Shown here piece after piece: positions 44,581 through 53,174 of a stretch of DNA of 64,000 bases (its first letter is position 1; every line of letters starts with the position of its first letter). Source of the stretch: Mucilaginibacter flavus (GTDB lineage Bacteria; Bacteroidota; Bacteroidia; Sphingobacteriales; Sphingobacteriaceae); contig NZ_JAUFPS010000097.1 of NCBI RefSeq assembly GCF_030409315.1, forward strand, positions 124,001-188,000, in the 5' to 3' direction. A model generated the notes under the pieces. That model saw only the letters and a list, made by a program, of their open reading frames with translations, was not told the origin of the DNA and did no database searches. The translations under genes and the position numbers were made by a program.

Positions 44581-45786
44581 TTACCTGCCATTACTCCGTT
44601 TCTTTCTTCGTTTCAAGGCATCGTCTTCGTCATCTGAAATTTGAATGCCATTACCAGTATCATGCCAATCAGCACCAATGCTATAATCGCTAACAGTATT
44701 AGCCGAAGCTGTTTCAGGTAATCCGCTTGTTTTGTTGCCATTGATTCCAGTTTCTCCATCCTTTGCATTATCGTATCCTGCTTTTTCGTTATTTGCTGAA
44801 TCTGACTGGCTGAGTTCGATGAGTTTTTCTGCATCAGGAACAGGAGTTGTAATATCGTTTCTTCTTCCGTTTCCGGGGTTTCCGTTTCCGGCTGGGGTAT
44901 GGTCACCGTATCTTGCCTTTGTTCTGCCGTTAGCTTCGCTAACGATCTTGCGATCTCTGTTTTGTTCATAGTCTAATTTTTTTTCGATTTCCATCCATTT
45001 AAAGCGTCCGCCTAATGCCTGGCCCTTTGCTTTAAAGTCCTTGTAAAAAAAGGTGATGCCGCTGACATATCCGGTCGTCGCCTGGTTAAAGAGTAAATCA
45101 ATCCCTTCAGCTTCGCAATGCTGGATGAAATCCTGCATGCTCCGCTTTGGTTGGTTCAGGATAAGCGATAGCTTTTCCTGAACCAACATTTTGTTGGAGG
45201 CCTGCCCGGTACGCACCACCATTTCTATTTCATCTTTTTTTGGCGAGCGTCTGAATTTACTTCCGGTCGGAAAGACCTTTACGTTTTGCGTGGATGCCTG
45301 CACTGCTACAAACTTGCTTTGCTGTACGGTCTTTAGTTCGTGTACCTTTTCCAATTTGCGCAATAGTGCCTCACTGCGCTTATAATTATTGCTGTCTGAA
45401 ACGACCTTGCCGTCAAAGGTGATACGGTTAACTAAAAGATGAATATGCGGGTGTTCCGCATCATAGTGCCGGAAGATCATATATTGGTTATCGGTAAACC
45501 CCATACGCTGTAAATAGTCACCCGCGATAGAGAGTAGTTTAGTATTGTCCAGCTTGTCGGTTTCCTCATGTAAGAAATTAAGGCTGGTGTGGTAAACGTA
45601 GTTACCGAGCGAAGGCCGCTTGCGCCTTATAACTTCAATTTCCTTTTTGATAAGTTCAAAATCCAGCGAAGCAAAATTCGTTTCCAATAATTCGGCTCTT
45701 TTGCTGCTGTCTTTGTGGTTTAGCTTTTTAAGATTATAGGCTAATGCTCCCATAAAACTTTTACCTATCTTCTGATCCGCTATCAT
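44581..45786 (-). CDS. Relaxase/mobilisation nuclease
   Basis: A 401-residue relaxase. The metal-binding motif is HPHIHLLVN (residues 112-120, HxH...N), with a Tyr-bearing N-terminus (GKSFMGALAYNLKKL; the catalytic Tyr may be Y17). The C-terminal third is polar and disordered. It nicks DNA at oriT and pilots strand transfer with host conjugation machinery in trans. It overlaps mobC by 26 bp, and its 3' third overlaps a second reading frame (44613-44969). Confidence 0.9.
   Translation of the reverse strand: MIADQKIGKSFMGALAYNLKKLNHKDSSKRAELLETNFASLDFELIKKEIEVIRRKRPSLGNYVYHTSLNFLHEETDKLDNTKLLSIAGDYLQRMGFTDNQYMIFRHYDAEHPHIHLLVNRITFDGKVVSDSNNYKRSEALLRKLEKVHELKTVQQSKFVAVQASTQNVKVFPTGSKFRRSPKKDEIEMVVRTGQASNKMLVQEKLSLILNQPKRSMQDFIQHCEAEGIDLLFNQATTGYVSGITFFYKDFKAKGQALGGRFKWMEIEKKLDYEQNRDRKIVSEANGRTKARYGDHTPAGNGNPGNGRRNDITTPVPDAEKLIELSQSDSANNEKAGYDNAKDGETGINGNKTSGLPETASANTVSDYSIGADWHDTGNGIQISDDEDDALKRRKKRSNGR
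44613..44969 (-). CDS. Membrane-anchored coiled-coil protein nested in the relaxase gene
   Basis: A 118-residue protein read in a different frame wholly within the relaxase 3' end. It has a helical N-terminus, a coiled coil (SQIQQITKKQDTIMQRMEKL, residues 56-75) and one TM helix (LRLILLAIIALVLIGMILVM, 88-107) followed by a short basic tail. The relaxase frame in this stretch is low-complexity, so the overlapped frame appears to carry the structured protein. RSF1010-type MobB is also nested and membrane-bound; it may likewise couple the relaxosome to the membrane. Confidence 0.6.
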   Translation of the reverse strand: MNKTEIARSLAKLTAEQRQDTVTIPQPETETPETEEETILQLLFLMQKNSSNSASQIQQITKKQDTIMQRMEKLESMATKQADYLKQLRLILLAIIALVLIGMILVMAFKFQMTKTMP

Positions 45787-46120
45787 CTTTTAGTAAAAGC
45801 CGTATGATCTTTTCTTCCTGCCGCAACAAAGCGGTAAGCGTTTTATCAATCCCAAAAGGAAATTTGCCAGAATTGGCCTGTCTTGCGAGTTGATTTAAGT
45901 TGACACCGATCTTCTTTAATTCGACGTAGGTTTCCTCATCTATCCTGGGCATCCGGGTAGCCGGGAAATGCCCCTTAAACACCTTCGTCCTGACCAGATC
46001 GCCCGGCTTGGTGCCGCATGCGTCTGCCAGCGTCAGCAACCGCTGCCGTTGTTTTTCGGTTACCCTGAAAGTGATCTTTAAAGATCGCTTTTCCGATGGT
46101 TGAACTTTTGGCCTTGCCAT
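45761..46120 (-). CDS. mobC: Mobilisation accessory protein MobC
   Basis: A 119-residue relaxosome protein of the ribbon-helix-helix MobC type (KRSLKITFRVTEKQRQRLLTLADACGTKPGDLVRTKVF; KKIGVNLNQLARQANSGKFP). It binds oriT and aids nicking. Start taken at MARPKVQPSEKRSLK (46120). It overlaps the relaxase by 26 bp, and the candidate oriT lies directly upstream. Confidence 0.9.
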   Translation of the reverse strand: MARPKVQPSEKRSLKITFRVTEKQRQRLLTLADACGTKPGDLVRTKVFKGHFPATRMPRIDEETYVELKKIGVNLNQLARQANSGKFPFGIDKTLTALLRQEEKIIRLLLKDDSGSEDR

Positions 46121-46145
46121 AAAACTCAAAAAATATTTTTGTAGG

Positions 46146-46203
46146 AATTGCTCAAGGCCTTGAGCAATTTAGAAACCCGTGAGGGCCGCAGGGTCAACCT
46201 GCG
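46146..46203. other. Candidate oriT, first hairpin pair
   Basis: A perfect 24-bp palindrome (46146-46169; arms AATTGCTCAAGG/CCTTGAGCAATT) is followed by CGCAGG-GTCAA-CCTGCG (46187-46203). Stem-loops next to mobC/relaxase are the usual landmark of oriT. The nick site cannot be placed by eye. Confidence 0.5.
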
Positions 46204-46308
46204 TTTATCGGCCAGGAAACGGCTTGGCTATTATGCCATATCCAAAGATATTTATTTCCCTATTATCTTCAAAGTTTTTATGCAGAACAAAGTGAAAGCA
46301 TAAAGGGT

Positions 46309-46354
46309 CCGGGTGTCCCGGCAAGCGTTTTGGTCCGACCAAAACATGGCTTGC
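46309..46354. other. Candidate oriT, second hairpin pair
   Basis: CCGGG-TGT-CCCGG (46309-46321) abuts a nested hairpin with outer GCAAGC/GCTTGC and inner GTTTTGGT/ACCAAAAC arms around CCG (46321-46354). One of these two clusters is likely the oriT nick/recognition site. Confidence 0.5.
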
Positions 46355-46525
46355 TTTAAGTATCCAAAATAAATCTCGTTAGAGATTAAACAAAATTGAT
46401 ATCGCAAATACTTTTAGATGACAAGCTAAAAGGTATCATTTAGGAGATTTGTATAATGTCTCGTTGCAAAACATAAAGTTGATTATATTAGTGCGGTAGA
46501 TTTATAAGAACTTAGGATTAGCTTC

Positions 46526-46539
46526 TTCTAAATTTAGAA
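46526..46539. promoter_or_regulatory. 14-bp palindrome before the defence operon
   Basis: TTCTAAATTTAGAA is a perfect palindrome 21 bp ahead of the helicase ATG and contains TAAATTTA, close to the -7 consensus. A regulator bound here would block the promoter. Confidence 0.45.
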
Positions 46540-46560
46540 TAGCTTAATCTTATCTGATTT

Positions 46561-49500
46561 ATGAACGCCGTAAAAAGTTATATAACTTTTCTTAAAGAAT
46601 ACAAAAAACTTCTCGAGCGAGGTATCAAAGATATTCTTGCTAGTAGCAATGCATCAAACTTCATTTGGTTAAATGACATCGAAAAACTTTTAGATGCAGG
46701 GATGTGCAATTCAGTTTTACCTAAACTTTTTACTCCGGAATTTATTAAAGTTGAAAAAATATTTACTCTGGATAAACCTTTACTGCCAGAGATTACTATT
46801 TCGGATATATTTTCCGAAGATGTTTTTTTTGATTTCGCCAAAAACGTTTTCTCTAGTAAAAACAATGATAATGAATCATTACGCCTTTATTTAAGCTCCG
46901 AGGAAGGTGAAATTAGCGCTGAAAAGATAAAAACTTATAAAAGGGGTAAAGAAATTTATTCAAAGCTTTTTCGAGCTTATAATGATATAAAAAATGATTC
47001 CAATCTTGAAATAGTCCTTAGTATCGGTTTAATACAGTACGCAAAAAAAAACAGCTCAAATAATTTTTCGAAAACCAATCAACATCTTTTTCATTTTCCT
47101 TTAACATTAGAAATTAGTTCCAAAAATTCAATCAGCCTAAGCTTTTCTGAATCCGGGACGCCATACGCTGATTTTTTCTTTTTGAATAGCGCGCCAATTG
47201 AGAAAGAAGTACTATTAAATATCATAGAAATATTTGACGCGAAAATTGAGGAACTCGGGTTTGAATACATATACCAGCAAGATTTTAGAAAATTAATTTC
47301 GAATAGTCTCCAAAAGATGTCAGATAGTTCCGCTTTCGAAACTTCTCTTAATAAACCCGAAAGTGACATATACAGGGAAGATTTTTTTAGAATCAGTTTT
47401 TCGCCAGCAATTAATATTAAATATCAGAAACCTCGTTTTTTTGAAAGATTGACAGACTCTATTATTGCGCATAACGATTTAAACCCAGAAACTGGCACAT
47501 TGTTCAATTTTTTAGTACGAGATCCATCTACTTTGTATAAGAACAGTCATCCGAAACAAAATTACTTTATTGATGAGCTTTATGAAGAAAATAAAGAGAG
47601 CTTCTCTTCTTTAAATGCCGAAGAAGATTTTTCGGTCTTTTTTCCGCTTCCATACAATACGGAACAGAAAAGTATCTATAAAAATTATCTTAAGAATAGA
47701 TTAACAGTTGTTACCGGTCCACCGGGGACAGGAAAATCGCACACAATTGTTAATATTTTATGTACTTTATTGGCACAAGGAAAACGGGTGCTGGTTACCG
47801 CTCAAACTGACAAGGCATTGGAATCCCTTCTTGGGAAAATTCCTGAAAGCTTTGACGATCTCATTTTTACAAAAATAGAACTTGAAAACAAAAAAGACAG
47901 ATTTTCACTTTCAAATAGCATTGAACGAATCTCAGATTTGTTGACCAAAAGTTACATTGTAAATATTGATAACAAATTGTTGGATTTGGATAAGCTCAAA
48001 GCGGCGTACGTAAAATCGAAAGGCGAGATCATCAACTCATTAGAATCTGAATATTCGACAGTCAGCTTAAACGAAAGTTTTTCTAATCTAAGACCATATC
48101 AGATAGTCGAAAAATTCCTTAAGAAAGATCCTAAAGAGTTCAATTGGATCAAGGATAACTTAGTTGAATTTAATGTTGTCGACTTTCAAAAATTAAAAAT
48201 CAGTTTAATAAAATATCAAAAGTTAGGTGATTATGAAATTTCAACTTCCGATTCGCTGGATATTGACCTGGAAAGCATTTACAATAAATTAAAGGATTTT
48301 GATTTTAGGCAGCTCTTTCAGTTAAAGGAAAAGAATCAAACGAAAAGTATAACGTTAGGGTTAAATATACAAAATCGGGATAAGCTGCTTAGCATAGATT
48401 TAGACCGTATCATTGAGCAAATAAAAGATTTTACAAATTCTGACTTAGTTATGAAGTCAGCTCAGGAAATTGATCGTTTGTCTGCTTCACTACATTCAAA
48501 TTTTGAAAGTTGTGATCTTACCACCAATAAGGCATATTCTGAAATCATCGAAAATCAAACCAGATATCTTTTAGACATTGAAACCTATCAGTCTCACTTA
48601 ACTGATCAAACTGTAAGTTTTTTTAAAAGATATACTGCGTCATTTAAGAAAGTGGCGTATTTAGAAGACTTTACCATTGATGGGAAAAAGTGTAACACAC
48701 GGGATGAAATAGTTAAGCTTAAATCGCTAATAGAAAAAATCTCCGTTCTTGGTAGGAAATTCAAACTTCTAAAAGATACAGGATTTATTTTTGTGCTAGA
48801 TGAGCGGGCAAACGTTAACGAAAAGTTTAGTCAATTTGAGGACATCCTGGCTCAGATCGAAAGAAATAAACAGTTGTTGAACAAAACGAGATTAGACCCT
48901 GGGCTAGTTAACTTTTCTCGATTCATTGATCTTCCAATAGAAGATATTGACGGTATTAGAGAGAAGGCGATTATGTATAGGGAAGATCTTAAAGACTTAG
49001 TGCAACTGGACTCCAAAATTCAAGGTCTTATTGAAATCCTAAAAGGAGTCAATATAGTTATAGAAAGATCTAAGCTAAAACACCTGTTTATGGAATTTCT
49101 CCCTATATATGACATTGAAGATGAGGATAAATATCAAGGTTTACTAGATAAAATACGAAGTTTCAATGAACGCTTGCTAAAGGAAAATGAATTCCGCAGA
49201 ATTGTTTCTTATTTGACTGAATATTTGCCAAATACATTTCCAGACCTTAAAAACATTAACCCCGAATACTTTACAATTGAGAATATTGATTATGCCGTGA
49301 CAAATCAATATCTAGAATATAAGTTATCTATAAATTTACAGGCCAGTACAGAAAAAATTTCAAGATTAAATAATGAAATATCAAAAAAGAAATGTGAAAT
49401 TTTATTCGATCTTGGAAAAAGCAACTTCAAGAAAAAATTTAATGATGATGAGATTGACGCGTTTATCAATGTTCTAAAAGAATATAAGTATAACTTAAGC

Positions 49501-51015
49501 CAAAGTAATAGAAAGATACGTGATCAGGTCAGATATCAAATTCTTTGTAGAAAGAATAGCATAGCCATATCGAAGAAACTCTCCTGTTGGGTAATGAAGT
49601 TTAACGATGTGCTAAACAGTGTAGGTCATGAGCCCGAGATATTTGATTGCATTATTGTCGATGAAGCAAGTCAGCTAGATTTCAATAGTCTTATTCTCGG
49701 TTATTACGGAAAAACCATTATAATCGTTGGAGATGACAAGCAAACTTCTCCATCTAGTCTAACTGCTGCAGATGGCAATGATTTCGACACCATAAAAAAT
49801 AAATATTTAGAATTTCTGGGGCCGAATGTCATTCACATTAAAAGCGATAACAGTCTATTTAACCTTTCGGAGATGATTGCAGGAACTTCCAATCTCACCC
49901 TAAAGGAACATTTCAGATGTGTGCCAGAACTGATCGAATTTTCTAAAAACTATTTTTATAATAATTCACTTAGACCCTTAAAGCAACTAAATTCGAATAG
50001 GTTGCCTCCCAAAAAAACAGTATTTGTAGATAATGCAATTTCAGAGGATAATATCGTACATCAGGAAATTCTACAAATAAAGGAATGTTTGAAATTAATG
50101 CTAACTGATCCCAGTTACAAAACAAAATCAATAGGTGTTGTAAGTCTTGGCTATACAAAACATACTGAAAAATTAAAAGATGTAAAAGAAGATCTTGTTG
50201 CTGAATTTGGAAGCGAACTTATTGATTCTTTTAAGATAATCATTGAAGATTCCCCAAAATTCCAAGGCGACGAGCGGGATGTGATGTTAGTTTCACTTGG
50301 GGTAGCATTAGATTATGAAGCTAGCATAAATAATAAAAACGCAAAACCAACAGCAATTATAAATGATGATGACAAAAAGAGAAAAATAAATGTGGCTTTA
50401 AGTAGAGCTAAGGAGCAAATGATACTTTTTCATTCGGTTAAAAATGACAATTTAGCTCCACAAGACTTTAGAAGGGAAATAATAAATTTCTTTTACTCAG
50501 AGGTCAAATCATTACAGCCTCTTATTCTTGATAACTTTAATATTCAAAGAGACCGCCTCAACGTTCCGACGCCATTCGACAGTTGGTTTGAAGCTGATAT
50601 AGCAAAAAGTCTTATAGAACATGGTTACAACTACATTCAGCCTCAATATAAGGTCAAAGAAGACGAACAATATTTCAATCAGAAACTTAATAAAAATGTC
50701 TACGTTAATTTCAAAATCGACTTAGTAGTTTTTAACAACGGCAAAACAATAGCTATAGAATGCGATGGAGACCCTTTCCATTCACTCCCAGAAGACGTCG
50801 CGTACGATATTGAACGACAGGAATTTCTTGAAAGAATTGGATGGCGTGTCTATCGAATTCTTTATTCTGCGTTTAGAAGAAACCCTAGTTACGAAATCGA
50901 AAGACTAGTAAGCTTCATTGAAGCAAATACAAAGATTGATACATATTTGATTCCACCTCTGACGAAACTGGGAGAAAACATAAATGGTAATCTGTTGAAG
51001 AAGCATCAATTTTAA
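46561..51015 (+). CDS. SF1 (UPF1-like) helicase with C-terminal PD-(D/E)XK-like nuclease
   Basis: A 1484-residue protein. Walker A GPPGTGKS is at 386-393 and Walker B DEASQ at 1034-1038, with a long coiled-coil-rich insert (about 450-1000) between them. The C-terminal helicase motif VALSRAKEQ is at 1278-1286. The last about 130 residues form a DUF559/Vsr-like nuclease: D1387 in FKIDLVVF and the E1400-C-D pair of AIECDGDPFHS, then GWRVYRILYSAF. It should unwind and cut DNA. It is the first gene of the A+T-rich operon leading to zorAB-like genes, where Zorya systems keep their nucleic-acid effector genes, though this one does not resemble ZorC, ZorD or ZorE as I know them. Confidence 0.85.
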   Translation: MNAVKSYITFLKEYKKLLERGIKDILASSNASNFIWLNDIEKLLDAGMCNSVLPKLFTPEFIKVEKIFTLDKPLLPEITISDIFSEDVFFDFAKNVFSSKNNDNESLRLYLSSEEGEISAEKIKTYKRGKEIYSKLFRAYNDIKNDSNLEIVLSIGLIQYAKKNSSNNFSKTNQHLFHFPLTLEISSKNSISLSFSESGTPYADFFFLNSAPIEKEVLLNIIEIFDAKIEELGFEYIYQQDFRKLISNSLQKMSDSSAFETSLNKPESDIYREDFFRISFSPAINIKYQKPRFFERLTDSIIAHNDLNPETGTLFNFLVRDPSTLYKNSHPKQNYFIDELYEENKESFSSLNAEEDFSVFFPLPYNTEQKSIYKNYLKNRLTVVTGPPGTGKSHTIVNILCTLLAQGKRVLVTAQTDKALESLLGKIPESFDDLIFTKIELENKKDRFSLSNSIERISDLLTKSYIVNIDNKLLDLDKLKAAYVKSKGEIINSLESEYSTVSLNESFSNLRPYQIVEKFLKKDPKEFNWIKDNLVEFNVVDFQKLKISLIKYQKLGDYEISTSDSLDIDLESIYNKLKDFDFRQLFQLKEKNQTKSITLGLNIQNRDKLLSIDLDRIIEQIKDFTNSDLVMKSAQEIDRLSASLHSNFESCDLTTNKAYSEIIENQTRYLLDIETYQSHLTDQTVSFFKRYTASFKKVAYLEDFTIDGKKCNTRDEIVKLKSLIEKISVLGRKFKLLKDTGFIFVLDERANVNEKFSQFEDILAQIERNKQLLNKTRLDPGLVNFSRFIDLPIEDIDGIREKAIMYREDLKDLVQLDSKIQGLIEILKGVNIVIERSKLKHLFMEFLPIYDIEDEDKYQGLLDKIRSFNERLLKENEFRRIVSYLTEYLPNTFPDLKNINPEYFTIENIDYAVTNQYLEYKLSINLQASTEKISRLNNEISKKKCEILFDLGKSNFKKKFNDDEIDAFINVLKEYKYNLSQSNRKIRDQVRYQILCRKNSIAISKKLSCWVMKFNDVLNSVGHEPEIFDCIIVDEASQLDFNSLILGYYGKTIIIVGDDKQTSPSSLTAADGNDFDTIKNKYLEFLGPNVIHIKSDNSLFNLSEMIAGTSNLTLKEHFRCVPELIEFSKNYFYNNSLRPLKQLNSNRLPPKKTVFVDNAISEDNIVHQEILQIKECLKLMLTDPSYKTKSIGVVSLGYTKHTEKLKDVKEDLVAEFGSELIDSFKIIIEDSPKFQGDERDVMLVSLGVALDYEASINNKNAKPTAIINDDDKKRKINVALSRAKEQMILFHSVKNDNLAPQDFRREIINFFYSEVKSLQPLILDNFNIQRDRLNVPTPFDSWFEADIAKSLIEHGYNYIQPQYKVKEDEQYFNQKLNKNVYVNFKIDLVVFNNGKTIAIECDGDPFHSLPEDVAYDIERQEFLERIGWRVYRILYSAFRRNPSYEIERLVSFIEANTKIDTYLIPPLTKLGENINGNLLKKHQF

Positions 51016-51031
51016 CTTAGCATTCAAGCAA

Positions 51032-52489
51032 ATGAACTTTATTAGGAAATTATGGCTTAGGTTAAAGTTGCTCTTTTCGAAGAAAACCCCACAGCAAAAA
51101 GATTTTTTTAGAGAGCAAAAAGCGATTCTTGAAACTTCATTCAATGAGTTTGAACTTTTGCAAAATTATAGTGAAGTTAAAGATGATGCTAGCAAGTTAT
51201 TAATTATTGATCAACTAGCTGAAAATGCCACATCAAAAGCAATTTTATCATTTTACAACGAAAACAATATTTTTTTATTCAGCAGAAGTAGTCATAATGA
51301 CCTTGCCAATTTCAGGGCGGAATTATTAGAATTGGAAAAAAGACGACTACTTCTGAATTTCGCAATGAATGAAATTTCCGAACTACAATACGCTGATCTA
51401 TCATTTATAGACGATAAGATTGGAACAATGATAAGCCTTGGGACAAGAAATGGTGTAGGATTAAGAGACCAAAATAAGATTCGGATTTTCGAAAATCCTC
51501 AATCTGCTGAAAAATTAGAGAATTTGTTAAAGGCTCATGGTACACTGAACCTTCATAAGGCAAGACTTGATAAAAAGCAACAACAGATTGAAGTTGAAAA
51601 AGGCAAAATAAAACAAAAATTAAATCGCCTTGAAGGAGCAATTGCTCAGAATAGATTAACGGAAGCAAAAGCGTTGATTTCTGAACTTGCTTTAGAAATA
51701 AATTCAACATTCTACAAAGAAATTCTAAGACTAAACCAATCTAAACAAAAGATTAGGGATAAAGAGCTTGTGTTAATTGAAAAAGCTCAGAATGAGGTTT
51801 TAAGAAAACACCTAGAGGAAGTTAAGCGTCATCAAGAAATTGAAAACCAACGATTAAAAACGATTAAAGTTGAGAAGGATAATGAGGATGCTATTAAAAA
51901 ACTTCTAGCTGCAGAGAAGGATTCAGAGAAAGAAAAGCTGAAGAATTTACTAACTAAGAAGATTGATTGGATGGACTTTGAAAATGTTTGTAATGAAAAT
52001 AGTATTACTCAACTTTACCATTTTACAGATAGGGCTAATTTAAAATCAATTAAAGAATGTGGAGGACTATATTCTTGGCATTATTTACAAAGAAATAATA
52101 TTGACATTCCTTTTCCAGGAGGCGATATACAATCCAGAGAGCTAGATAGAAGATATAATTCAGAGGATTTTGTTAGAGTGTCTTTTACGATCAATCATCC
52201 GATGATGTTTGTTGCAAAAAAGCAAGACAGGATAAAAGATCCAGTGATTTTAAAAATAGACCGTGAGGTGTGCTTCTTTCAAGAAACAAGGTTCTCAGAC
52301 ATGAATGCAACTAAAACAGGTCATAAATCTGGATCAAAAATCGAAGATTTCAAAAGAATACGATTTTCATTAGTTAGACATGTGAATCATTTTAATTTAA
52401 GCGATGAAGAAGTAAAATATTATCAGGCCGAAGTAATGGTAAAAACTTGGATACCTGCTGAGTCCATTTTAAATATTAACGAGTTTTAG
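51032..52489 (+). CDS. Coiled-coil protein with C-terminal DarT-like ADP-ribosyltransferase domain
   Basis: A 485-residue protein. Residues 1-315 are helical and coiled coil. The C-terminus (about 325-485) matches the DarT/DUF4433 pattern: LYHFTDRANLKSIKECGGLYS (H330 region), then INHPMMFVAKK (NPMLY-like) and finally YYQAEVMVKTWIPAESIL, where E467 aligns with the DarT catalytic Glu. DarT enzymes ADP-ribosylate DNA bases. DarT is normally short, so this long N-terminal arm is unusual and may couple it to the helicase or motor. It lies 16 bp after the helicase gene and 1 bp before the NADAR-like gene. Confidence 0.78.
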   Translation: MNFIRKLWLRLKLLFSKKTPQQKDFFREQKAILETSFNEFELLQNYSEVKDDASKLLIIDQLAENATSKAILSFYNENNIFLFSRSSHNDLANFRAELLELEKRRLLLNFAMNEISELQYADLSFIDDKIGTMISLGTRNGVGLRDQNKIRIFENPQSAEKLENLLKAHGTLNLHKARLDKKQQQIEVEKGKIKQKLNRLEGAIAQNRLTEAKALISELALEINSTFYKEILRLNQSKQKIRDKELVLIEKAQNEVLRKHLEEVKRHQEIENQRLKTIKVEKDNEDAIKKLLAAEKDSEKEKLKNLLTKKIDWMDFENVCNENSITQLYHFTDRANLKSIKECGGLYSWHYLQRNNIDIPFPGGDIQSRELDRRYNSEDFVRVSFTINHPMMFVAKKQDRIKDPVILKIDREVCFFQETRFSDMNATKTGHKSGSKIEDFKRIRFSLVRHVNHFNLSDEEVKYYQAEVMVKTWIPAESILNINEF

Positions 52490-52490
52490 T

Positions 52491-53165
52491 ATGATTTATG
52501 TAGATAGTAGAAAGAAAAGTGAGAAAACACTTGCAGCCCGATATCCAAATGCCAAGATATTGGATGTCACTTCAAAGGCAACCACATCATTGGTGAAACT
52601 AAGTCCATTTTATCCGCACAGTAAGATTCCAGTTCCGTTTTCAGATGGAATGATGGCAGAATCTGTTGAAGGTATATGGCAGGGACTAAAAGTTTTTGAG
52701 GGTGCAGACGTGGATAAGTCAGTATTCGAGAATAAGACAATGAAAAATCTCAAAAGAACAGTAAGGAAGTTTGGAAAACCGTTAGGGCATAGAAAAGGAT
52801 TTTTAGGAAAGGAGTTGTTGAGTTATATTGACGCCCGGATTGAGATATATCTTCCAACCTATTTATGGGTACTTGAAAATAAAGTTGGATCTATATTGGA
52901 AAAGTTAAAAGATGCTGCAATACATCAAGATATTGTCCTTTTGGACTATGAAACAAATTGTGATGTCCTGAATTACAAAAAACCGTTATCCCATGCATTT
53001 TTGGTTAAGTCTTTTGTTGATGGTAATTATCCAAAGGCAAGTGAGCTTTACAAACAGTTCAATAACCAAAATGGTGAGAAAAAGGAAAATACGCAAGTAG
53101 AACTAAAAAATGATAATAGGACTATCAGAAAAAAGATAGATCCAAATCAAAATACATTATTTTAA
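52491..53165 (+). CDS. NADAR-like protein (DUF6939-type), candidate DarT antidote
   Basis: A 224-residue protein. LSPFYPHSKIPVPF (37-50) followed by MAESVEGIWQGLKVF (55-69) and KNLKRTVRKFGKPLGHRKG resembles the NADAR signature (LSNFyP...SVEhayQAxKF...K.LGR), though it departs in detail; I believe it belongs to the DUF6939 group. NADAR enzymes are known to remove ADP-ribose from guanine and can replace DarG as DarT antidotes. With a 1-bp gap to the DarT-like gene, an antidote role is attractive, but it is inference. The tail is polar and disordered. Confidence 0.62.
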   Translation: MIYVDSRKKSEKTLAARYPNAKILDVTSKATTSLVKLSPFYPHSKIPVPFSDGMMAESVEGIWQGLKVFEGADVDKSVFENKTMKNLKRTVRKFGKPLGHRKGFLGKELLSYIDARIEIYLPTYLWVLENKVGSILEKLKDAAIHQDIVLLDYETNCDVLNYKKPLSHAFLVKSFVDGNYPKASELYKQFNNQNGEKKENTQVELKNDNRTIRKKIDPNQNTLF

Positions 53166-53174
53166 ATTAAACAA

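Larger units (their letters stand above)
46121..46560. other. Intergenic region with candidate oriT
   Basis: This 440-bp stretch between mobC and the defence operon holds no ORF. Four inverted repeats cluster at 46146-46169, 46187-46203, 46309-46321 and 46321-46354, plus a 14-bp palindrome at 46526-46539. The first four are suited to an oriT, the last to an operator of the following operon. Confidence 0.55.

Noticed and set aside
52491-53165. DarG-type macrodomain antitoxin
   Set aside because: The typical GDI...VNxVN and GxGxA macrodomain motifs are absent; the NADAR-like pattern fits better.
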